Shown here piece by piece: positions 58,013 to 64,000 of a stretch of DNA of 64,000 nt (its first letter is position 1; each line of letters opens with the position of its first letter). The DNA is from Gammaproteobacteria bacterium (GTDB lineage Bacteria; Pseudomonadota; Gammaproteobacteria; HK1): contig JAJFJV010000035.1 of assembly GCA_021773635.1 (NCBI GenBank), positions 1 to 64,000 on the forward strand, given 5' to 3'. Under the pieces are notes generated by a model that saw only the letters and a program-made list of their open reading frames with translations, made no database searches and was not told where the DNA came from. Made by a program: the position numbers and the translations under genes.

Positions 58013-58527
58013 CGTCCGCCATGCCCTTCTGCGGATTGCCCCGGCGCGGTGGATATCAGCCGCATTTCCCCCGCGGATGGTGCGTGCTCCCGCCACAGTG
58101 CGGCAAAGCTGAGATTGGAGAGCGGATGACGCAGCTCACCGGCAAGCTCGGCCAGCGGGCACAGTACGAAGGCCTCGCGAAGGATCTCATCGCGGGGAAG
58201 TTCCAGACCGGGTCCATGGCTCACCAGATCACCGTAGAGGATGAGATCGAGATCCATGGTTCTCGGCCCAAAGCGGGGGGCCCGTCGATCACGTTGGCAG
58301 CTGTCCTCCACCCCGTGTAATTCGGCCACTACCGCTCGTGGGGATGCCGCCGTATCAAAGCTCACCACCAGATTGTGGAAGGGGGCGCCGTCAAAACCCA
58401 CGGCGGGAGTTTCGTAGATCGACGACTGTGTCAGCCCCGAGTAGCGTGCTGCCAACAGCTCAAGGGCCTGCGGAATATAGCGTTCGGGATCAATGTTGCT
58501 GCCAACACTGACAAAGGCGCGGACCAT
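58009..58527 (-). CDS. folK: Hydroxymethyl-dihydropterin pyrophosphokinase
   Basis: 172 residues from the ATG at 58527 (MVRAFVSVGSNIDPERYIPQ). Family motifs: SVGSNI, FHNLVVSFDT, DRRAPRFGPRTMDLDLILYGD (metal-binding Asp pair) and PRDEILREAFVLCPLAEL. It pyrophosphorylates the pterin before DHPS in folate synthesis. The folB stop lies one base before its start. Confidence 0.94.
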   Translation of the reverse strand: MVRAFVSVGSNIDPERYIPQALELLAARYSGLTQSSIYETPAVGFDGAPFHNLVVSFDTAASPRAVVAELHGVEDSCQRDRRAPRFGPRTMDLDLILYGDLVSHGPGLELPRDEILREAFVLCPLAELAGELRHPLSNLSFAALWREHAPSAGEMRLISTAPGQSAEGHGGR

Positions 58528-58528
58528 G

Positions 58529-58885
58529 CTATTTCCGTTCGCCGCGTTCGATGATGACACCCACATCCCGGGCACCCTTGACCGCTCCCGGTTTACTTAC
58601 GCGCAGTCGCAGCCAGGGGACATTGAACTCCGTGCGGATAAGCTCGGCCACCCGTTCCGCCAGGGTTTCTACCAGCTCGAAGGGGTTGTCCCTGATGAAG
58701 CCACCCACCCGTTGGGCCACTGCCTTGTAGTTGAGAGTGTCCTCAATGCGGTCGCTGGCAGCGGCGCGGGCAATGTCCGCACCCATTTCCAGATCCAGCT
58801 CCACGGTCTGGCGGATACGCTTTTCCCATTCATAGATGCCGATGACCGCGTCGACACGCAATTTGCTGATGTAGACGATATCCAT
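58529..58885 (-). CDS. folB: Dihydroneopterin aldolase
   Basis: 118 residues from the ATG at 58885 (MDIVYISKLRVDAVIGIYEWEKR). The conserved Tyr and Glu are in DTLNYKAVAQRV and FELVETLAERVA, and the Lys in VSKPGAVKGARDVGVII. It removes the side chain from dihydroneopterin. Operon folB-folK-nudix. Divergent from plsY. Confidence 0.95.
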   Translation of the reverse strand: MDIVYISKLRVDAVIGIYEWEKRIRQTVELDLEMGADIARAAASDRIEDTLNYKAVAQRVGGFIRDNPFELVETLAERVAELIRTEFNVPWLRLRVSKPGAVKGARDVGVIIERGERK

Positions 58886-59035
58886 GGGCTGTATGTTAAC
58901 CCGTGAAACGGGCTGTGCCAGTGGCAGCAGCTTGCCGGGCAGCTTGACCCCCTCCCGTGGTCGGGGGTTCAATAGCCGCTGATTATTTCGGGCGGCTGCA
59001 CAGGTTTTCCTTTGCCGGTGCCCCTGCAGGTATTC

Positions 59036-59650
59036 ATGTTAGAAACAGTTTTTCTCGTTGGCGGCGCCTACCTCGTCGGTTCCCTTGCCTCTGCAATTAT
59101 CATCTGCAAGCTCATGGGCTTGCCTGATCCACGCTCTGTGGGCTCGGGAAATCCTGGTGCCACTAATGTGCTGCGCAGTGGCGGCAAGAAGGCGGCAGTG
59201 CTGACCCTGGTGGGGGATGTACTCAAGGGCTGGCTGCCGGTGATCGTTGGCCATCTGCTTGGCGTGTCTCCGGAGCTGCTGGCGGCGATAGCCTTCGCTG
59301 CCTTCTGTGGCCACCTGTTTCCGATTTTTTTTAGTTTTAGGGGCGGCAAGGGCGTGGCCACTGCCTTTGGTGCATCGCTGGGCCTGAGTGGCTGGCTGGG
59401 TCTGGCGGTATTGCTGACCTGGTTAGTGATGGCGGCCTTGAGCCGTTATTCCTCACTATCTGCCCTAATTAGTGCGCTGCTCGCACCGGTGTATGCCTGG
59501 CTTCTGACCGGTGAGATGGCCTATGTGGTGGGGGTGGGTCTCACCAGCCTGATTCTGGTGTGGCGGCATCGCAGCAATCTGCAGCGGCTAATGAATGGGG
59601 CCGAGGATAAAATTGGTGCAGCTAAAGAGCCGCCAGAGCCCGATGTTTGA
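59036..59650 (+). CDS. plsY: Glycerol-3-phosphate acyltransferase PlsY
   Basis: 204 residues, about five membrane helices. The three PlsY motifs are visible: GSLASAIIICKL, GSGNPGATNVLRSGG and the GHLFPIFFSFRGGKGVATAFG block. It transfers acyl from acyl-phosphate to glycerol-3-phosphate, the first step of phospholipid synthesis before PlsC, also in this window. ATG at 59036 after CAGG. Convergent with tsaD. Confidence 0.95.
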   Translation: MLETVFLVGGAYLVGSLASAIIICKLMGLPDPRSVGSGNPGATNVLRSGGKKAAVLTLVGDVLKGWLPVIVGHLLGVSPELLAAIAFAAFCGHLFPIFFSFRGGKGVATAFGASLGLSGWLGLAVLLTWLVMAALSRYSSLSALISALLAPVYAWLLTGEMAYVVGVGLTSLILVWRHRSNLQRLMNGAEDKIGAAKEPPEPDV

Positions 59651-59678
59651 GGGTTTCCGGAGCGTCACTGGGTAGTCG

Positions 59679-60707
59679 TTATCTCGTAGGGCGGGTTGGA
59701 GGCCTGAGCATGTCCAGGGACCAGCGGGGGCGGACGCTAAAGCCTGCTCCTACTGCTTCTCCAGCTTGCAAACGGCGGTAGCCGGCGTAGGCCACCATGG
59801 CGCCATTGTCGGTGCAAAATTCTGCGCGTGGGAAATAAACCCGGGTGCCGGTTTTTTCCGCCAATCCGGCGAGTGCCGCGCGCAAGCGTTGATTGGCTCC
59901 CACCCCGCCGCCCACCACCAGAGCACGTGCGCCGCTTTGCTCCAGGGCGCGCTTGCATTTGATTCGCAGCGTATCCACCACCGCATCTTCAAAGCCCCGG
60001 GCGATATCGGCACGTGTCTGTGGATCAGATGGGGCCTTGCGGATGGTGTTCATGGCATGGGTCTTGATGCCGCTGAAGCTGAAATCCAGACCCGGACGAT
60101 CGGTCATGGGGCGTGGAAAGTGGAAGCGCCCCGGCTGGCCTTGCGTTGCCAGTTTTGCCAGCGCCGGGCCACCGGGATAATCCAGCCCCAACAGCTTTGC
60201 AGTTTTATCGAAGGCTTCACCCACTGCATCATCTAGGCTTTCGCCCAGCAGGGTGTAGTGGCCGACGGCCTCAACTTCGATGAGCAGCGTGTGACCGCCG
60301 GATACCAGCAGTGCGACAAAGGGAAAGTCCGGAGGATCGGGTTCCAGCATGGGCGCCAGCAAATGGGCTTCCATATGGTGCACTGCCACCGCCGGGATAT
60401 CCCAGGCCAGTGCCAGCGAGCGGCCCACGGCGGCGCCTACCAATAATGCTCCCACCAGGCCGGGACCCGCGGTATAGGCAATGCCGCCTATTTTTGTCTC
60501 ATCACTGTTTGCCTCGGCCAGGACCTCACGGATCAGGGGGATGGTGCGCTGGATATGATCGCGGGAGGCGAGTTCCGGGACCACGCCACCGTAACGCGCA
60601 TGCAGAGCGACCTGGCTGTGCAGGGCATGGGCCAGCAGCCCGCGCTCACCGTCATACAGGGCGATTCCGGTTTCATCACAGGAAGTTTCAATACCTAAGA
60701 CTTGCAT
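59679..60707 (-). CDS. tsaD: tRNA threonylcarbamoyladenosine transferase
   Basis: 342 residues. [15 protein letters not shown] at the start, the iron-binding [36 protein letters not shown] and [12 protein letters not shown]. With TsaB, TsaC and TsaE it makes t6A on ANN-decoding tRNAs. Divergent from rpsU, the usual arrangement. Confidence 0.96.
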   Translation of the reverse strand: MQVLGIETSCDETGIALYDGERGLLAHALHSQVALHARYGGVVPELASRDHIQRTIPLIREVLAEANSDETKIGGIAYTAGPGLVGALLVGAAVGRSLALAWDIPAVAVHHMEAHLLAPMLEPDPPDFPFVALLVSGGHTLLIEVEAVGHYTLLGESLDDAVGEAFDKTAKLLGLDYPGGPALAKLATQGQPGRFHFPRPMTDRPGLDFSFSGIKTHAMNTIRKAPSDPQTRADIARGFEDAVVDTLRIKCKRALEQSGARALVVGGGVGANQRLRAALAGLAEKTGTRVYFPRAEFCTDNGAMVAYAGYRRLQAGEAVGAGFSVRPRWSLDMLRPPTRPTR

Positions 60708-60733
60708 GGTGCCCCGTAGGTGAACATAAGTGC

Positions 60734-60763
60734 TTTACAGCCTTTGAGTAAAATACGTAAAAT
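60734..60763 (+). promoter_or_regulatory. Probable promoter of the rpsU-yqeY-dnaG run
   Basis: TTTACA (60734-60739), an 18-base spacer, TAAAAT (60758-60763), about 65 bases before rpsU and pointing away from tsaD. Confidence 0.5.
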
Positions 60764-60828
60764 TGGCCGTTTGGATCCTCGGCCCGGGATGTGCCGCGGA
60801 CGTGTTTAACAGTTTGAGAGGAAACAGT

Positions 60829-61047
60829 ATGCCCACTGTGAGTGTTAGAGAGAATGAGTCCTTTGATATCGCCATGCGGCGCTTCAAGCGGTCCTGCGAA
60901 AAGGCGGGGACCCTGACCGAGGTGCGACGGCGCGAATTTTATGAAAAACCCACCGCAGTGCGCAAACGCAAAGCCGCGGCCGCAGTCAAGCGTCATCAGA
61001 AAAAGATCTCTCGCGAGCTGGAGCGTATGGCTCAGCGCCGCTACTGA
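60829..61047 (+). CDS. rpsU: 30S ribosomal protein S21
   Basis: 72 residues, highly basic: [27 protein letters not shown] and a basic tail ([12 protein letters not shown]). GAGAGGAAAC precedes the ATG. First gene of the macromolecular synthesis operon, which links translation, replication priming and transcription. Confidence 0.97.
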   Translation: MPTVSVRENESFDIAMRRFKRSCEKAGTLTEVRRREFYEKPTAVRKRKAAAAVKRHQKKISRELERMAQRRY

Positions 61048-61085
61048 TTTAACTTCTGTTTAGCTCCCTCTCCGAATTTTCTGCC

Positions 61086-61553
61086 GTGACCGAGAAACAG
61101 ACCCTCCGTGAGCGCATCCTGGCTGATACCCGGGAAGTCATGCGGGCCCGGGATAAAGACCGGCTCGCGGTGTTGCGCATGGTGACCGCCGCGGTGAAGC
61201 AGATAGAGGTGGACACCCGTCAGGTACCCGGGGACCCGGAGGTATTGGTGGTTCTGGGCAAGATGCTCAAGCAGCGCAGGGATTCGCTGGAGCAGTTCCA
61301 AAAAGCCGGGCGAGACGATCTCGCCAAGCAGGAATCTTTCGAGATAGAAGTCATTGAGGCTTATATGCCTACGGCCCTTGATGATGCTGAGATTGATCAG
61401 GCTATCGCTGCTGCCGTGGCAGAATCGGGGGCAGCCTCCATGCGTGACATGGGCAAGGTCATGGGGCTTCTCAAGTCCCGGCTTGCGGGTCGTGCCGATT
61501 TCGGCCAGGTTAGTGGCCGGGTAAAACAGCAACTCTCCAAACTGGCAGGCTGA
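61086..61553 (+). CDS. yqeY: GatB/YqeY domain protein
   Basis: 155 residues from GTG. Entirely helical YqeY domain: KDRLAVLRMVTAAVKQIEVDTR, YMPTALDDAEIDQAI, MRDMGKVMGLLKSRLAGRADFGQVSGRVK. The domain resembles the tRNA-binding end of GatB; whether the free protein acts on tRNA is unsettled. A frequent guest between rpsU and dnaG. Confidence 0.93.
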   Translation: MTEKQTLRERILADTREVMRARDKDRLAVLRMVTAAVKQIEVDTRQVPGDPEVLVVLGKMLKQRRDSLEQFQKAGRDDLAKQESFEIEVIEAYMPTALDDAEIDQAIAAAVAESGAASMRDMGKVMGLLKSRLAGRADFGQVSGRVKQQLSKLAG

Positions 61554-61643
61554 TAGAGCCTCGCTCTCCCGCACCAGGGATTTGCCCGCCTGCTACACTT
61601 TCGTGACTCTGCAGGCTCCCTAATCTGAAGCATCGAGGCGGAT

Positions 61644-63416
61644 TTGGCCGGACTCATTCCCCAGGAATTTATCGACGATCTGGTTGCCAGAGTCGATATC
61701 GTCGAGTTGATCGATGAGCTTGTTCATCTGAAGAAAGCCGGGCGTGAGTACAAGGCCTGCTGTCCTTTCCACGATGAAAAAACCCCCTCTTTTACGGTCA
61801 GTGCGGACAAGCAGTTCTACCATTGCTTTGGCTGTGGTGCGCACGGCACGGCAATCGGTTTTCTCATGGAATACAGCCACCTGGACTTTGTCGAGGCGGT
61901 GGAGGAATTGGCTTCCCGTGTTGGCATGGATATACCACGGGGCGGGGATACGCCGCGTCCCCGCGGGCCGGATAGCACACCGCTTTACGCCATGCTTGAG
62001 CAGGCCCGGGGCTATTTTCGGCAGCAGTTAGCGGGTCACCCGGCCGCTCCCGAGGCAAGACATTATCTGGAGCGCCGTGAACTCGATGCCAAGATACTGG
62101 AGCGCTTTGAAATTGGTTACGCACCCCCGGGCTGGAATAATTTGCTGCGCGTTCTCGGAAAGGCTCCCGAGGCCGGACAGCAATTGCTGGACGCAGGTCT
62201 TATAACCGAGGGTTCCCGAAACGAGCCTTACGACCGTTTTCGCGATCGGGTGATCTTCCCTATCCGCGATCGCCGGGGGCGAGTGGTGGGTTTCGGGGGC
62301 CGGGTGCTTAAGGACGATACACCCAAATATCTCAATTCCCCGGAAACACCGGTATTTCATAAGGGCCGGGAGCTCTACGGTCTCTATCAGGCCTTGCAGA
62401 TCCAGGGGCACTGGCCGCGTCTGGTCGTGGTGGAGGGCTATACCGATGTGTTGGCCCTGGCCGCACGGGGTATCGATTATGCGGTGGCTACCCTGGGTAC
62501 CGCGGTGACCGAGGAGCACCTGAAGCCGCTGTTCCGGCTCGCCGATGAGGTGGTTTTTTGCTTCGATGGTGATCGCGCGGGCCAGAAGGCCGCGTGGCGA
62601 ACGGTGGAAGTGGCTCTGCCCGCATTACGGGATGGTTGTCAGGCGGCCTTTGTGTTTCTCCCGGAAGGCGAAGACCCGGATTCCCTCATCCGCCGCCTGG
62701 GCCCCGAGGATTTTGAGCAACGAGTTGCCTCGGCCTCCGGTTTGACGGAATTTCTGTTTTCCCACTTGCAGGAACAGGTGGATCTCAGCAGCCTGGACGG
62801 GCGCGCACGCCTGGCCGGTCTCGCCCGTCCGCTGGTGGAGAAAATTCCCCCGGGAGCCCTGCGCCAGCTGGTGATCAAGCGTCTGGGCAGCCTGACCGGG
62901 CTGGAATCGGCCGAGATCGATGAGGTGGTCGGGAGGCCGTCCAGCCCCACACGACCCTCACGCCCACGCATATCCCAATCCACCGATCGCCAAAGGCCAT
63001 CGTTGGTGCGTTCAGCCATCCAATTGCTGATTCACCACCCGGAAGTGGGTGCGACGGCGGCTATCCCCGTTGATCTCGATAAGCTGGAACTGGCGGGGAC
63101 ATCCTTGCTATTGGAGATACTCGGGCTGTTAGCCGAAAAGCCTTCGCTTTCCACGGCAGGCATCCTTGAGCATTTTCGCGACCGTCCCGAGGGTCGTCAC
63201 TTGACCCAACTGGCTACCCTGGCTCCCCCCGCCCTCTCGTCGGAAGGACTGAGCCAGGAATTGCAGGATATTCTTGCGCGTCTGCTACGAAAACTGGAGG
63301 AGCAGCGTTACCGGCATCTCGCCCAAAAATGTGGCAACACTGCACTGAGTGAGGCGGAGAAGGAGGAATACCGGCGTCTGTGCTCGGCAATGCCCGGGGG
63401 CGAAAATCCCGGGTGA
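61644..63416 (+). CDS. dnaG: DNA primase
   Basis: 590 residues from a TTG at 61644 with GAGG five bases upstream. The zinc finger is CCPFHDEKTPSFTVS ... FHCFGCGAHG-like (C, H, C, C); the catalytic TOPRIM domain has VVVEGYTDVLAL and FCFDGDRAGQKAAWR; the C-terminal helical domain binds DnaB. It lays RNA primers for replication. Confidence 0.95.
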   Translation: MAGLIPQEFIDDLVARVDIVELIDELVHLKKAGREYKACCPFHDEKTPSFTVSADKQFYHCFGCGAHGTAIGFLMEYSHLDFVEAVEELASRVGMDIPRGGDTPRPRGPDSTPLYAMLEQARGYFRQQLAGHPAAPEARHYLERRELDAKILERFEIGYAPPGWNNLLRVLGKAPEAGQQLLDAGLITEGSRNEPYDRFRDRVIFPIRDRRGRVVGFGGRVLKDDTPKYLNSPETPVFHKGRELYGLYQALQIQGHWPRLVVVEGYTDVLALAARGIDYAVATLGTAVTEEHLKPLFRLADEVVFCFDGDRAGQKAAWRTVEVALPALRDGCQAAFVFLPEGEDPDSLIRRLGPEDFEQRVASASGLTEFLFSHLQEQVDLSSLDGRARLAGLARPLVEKIPPGALRQLVIKRLGSLTGLESAEIDEVVGRPSSPTRPSRPRISQSTDRQRPSLVRSAIQLLIHHPEVGATAAIPVDLDKLELAGTSLLLEILGLLAEKPSLSTAGILEHFRDRPEGRHLTQLATLAPPALSSEGLSQELQDILARLLRKLEEQRYRHLAQKCGNTALSEAEKEEYRRLCSAMPGGENPG

Positions 63417-63475
63417 GATCGAGAGCCAGCACCTGCAGATAGCCTGATCATAAGATCTCATGGCGAGGCCTGTTG

Positions 63476-63484
63476 TGCTATAAT
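63476..63484 (+). promoter_or_regulatory. Extended -10 promoter for rpoD
   Basis: TGC-TATAAT at 63476-63484 is a perfect extended -10. There is no good -35 at the right distance, as is usual when TGn is present. It is 55 bases before the rpoD ATG, so rpoD can be transcribed apart from rpsU-dnaG. Confidence 0.6.
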
Positions 63485-63538
63485 GGCCCGTTAATCTTTC
63501 CGCCCATATGCCGCAACGTTGGCTACGTGTCCATCCCT

Positions 63539-64000
63539 ATGAATCTGAAGAAGCAGCAGTCCCAGCTAAAGATCCTGATCGCAAAAGGCAAGGAGCAGGG
63601 GTACCTCACGTACCACGAGGTCAATGACCACCTGCCCGAGGAAATCGTCGATCCGACCCAGATCGAAGATATCATCCGCATGATCAACGACATGGGCATT
63701 ACCGTGCATGAGGTTCCGCCTGATGCCGATGCCCTGTTAATGATGGATAAGGCGGTGAGTACTGACGATGATGCGGCGGCGGAAGCGGCGGCGGCGCTTG
63801 CCAACCTCGACAGCGAATTCGGACGGACCACGGATCCGGTACGCATGTATATGCGTGAGATGGGCACCGTGGATCTGCTGACTCGCCAGGGCGAAATCAA
63901 GATTGCCAAGCGTATCGAGGCCGGGCTGTTGCAGGTCTATGCGGCGCTGGGTTCCTGCCCGATGACCATTACCGAACTGCTCACCACTTACCAGCGGGTC
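63539..64000 (+). CDS. rpoD: RNA polymerase primary sigma factor, N-terminal part
   Basis: Cut by the right edge after 154 codons. Region 1.1 is complete (LKILIAKGKEQGYLTYHEVNDHLPEEIVDPTQIEDIIRMINDMGI-type), then an acidic Ala-rich linker, and region 1.2 (RTTDPVRMYMREMGTVDLLTRQGEIKIAKRIE-type). This is the housekeeping sigma-70. A GTG 12 bases upstream is an alternative start. Confidence 0.96.
   Translation, partial: MNLKKQQSQLKILIAKGKEQGYLTYHEVNDHLPEEIVDPTQIEDIIRMINDMGITVHEVPPDADALLMMDKAVSTDDDAAAEAAAALANLDSEFGRTTDPVRMYMREMGTVDLLTRQGEIKIAKRIEAGLLQVYAALGSCPMTITELLTTYQRV

Overview
The window is chromosomal DNA from a GC-rich member of the Gammaproteobacteria. Several conserved gene orders point there: glyQ-glyS-gmhB-plsC; pilT-pilU beside yggS-proC-yggT-metX-metW; slmA-argB-algC-dut-coaBC-radC; hisI-hisE-tatABC; and rpsU-yqeY-dnaG-rpoD next to tsaD, plsY, folB and folK. 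Type IV pilus retraction ATPases, the SlmA nucleoid-occlusion factor and an LpxR-type lipid A deacylase fit a Gram-negative rod. The order or genus cannot be fixed from the sequence alone. No rRNA, tRNA or CRISPR array was found.

Layout. Bases 1-3.6 kb hold a membrane protein cut by the left edge (possibly a ClC channel) and the electron-transfer-flavoprotein genes (etfB-etfA, with the divergent ETF:ubiquinone oxidoreductase). A small PIN/YefM-type toxin-antitoxin pair follows at 3.6-4.3 kb, with a striking TGTACA operator. Next is glyQS, a palindromic MITE-like repeat, a lipoprotein amidohydrolase, a GmhB that has lost its catalytic nucleophile, and plsC. From 10.4 to 12 kb there is a sigma factor / putative anti-sigma / DUF3106 operon whose sigma gene seems to start at a non-ATG codon. 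Three PilT-family ATPases lie at 12-15.4 kb. Housekeeping genes run from yggS to pyrE, then rubrerythrin, a Pmp3-like peptide, a cytochrome P460-like lipoprotein and a periplasmic coiled-coil protein, then slmA to radC.

The radC-rpmB-rpmG neighbourhood familiar from enterobacteria is split here by about 14 kb of accessory DNA (30.5-44.6 kb). It carries LpxR, a small GrlR-like protein overlapping a double-domain polyphosphate:AMP phosphotransferase, an AT-rich islet with a Shedu (SduA) anti-phage gene followed by an attC-like structure, and a catabolic locus. The catabolic locus is a TRAP transporter co-oriented with malate synthase G, divergent from an IclR regulator with a DUF1537 kinase (OtnK-like) and a class II aldolase (OtnC-like). 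Its substrate is the most open biochemical question in the window.

From 44.7 kb the core chromosome resumes: rpmBG with a clear promoter and terminator, a Gld-type ABC exporter operon, hisI-SYLF-hisE-tatABC, two homologues of mitochondrial complex I accessory proteins (NDUFA9-like and NDUFAF7/MidA-like), cca, uppP, a folate cluster (FolM-like reductase, NUDIX, folK, folB), plsY, tsaD and the macromolecular synthesis operon running into rpoD at the right edge. Four kinds of short repeat sit in the gaps; two are MITE-like inverted-repeat elements and one is a palindromic element present twice.
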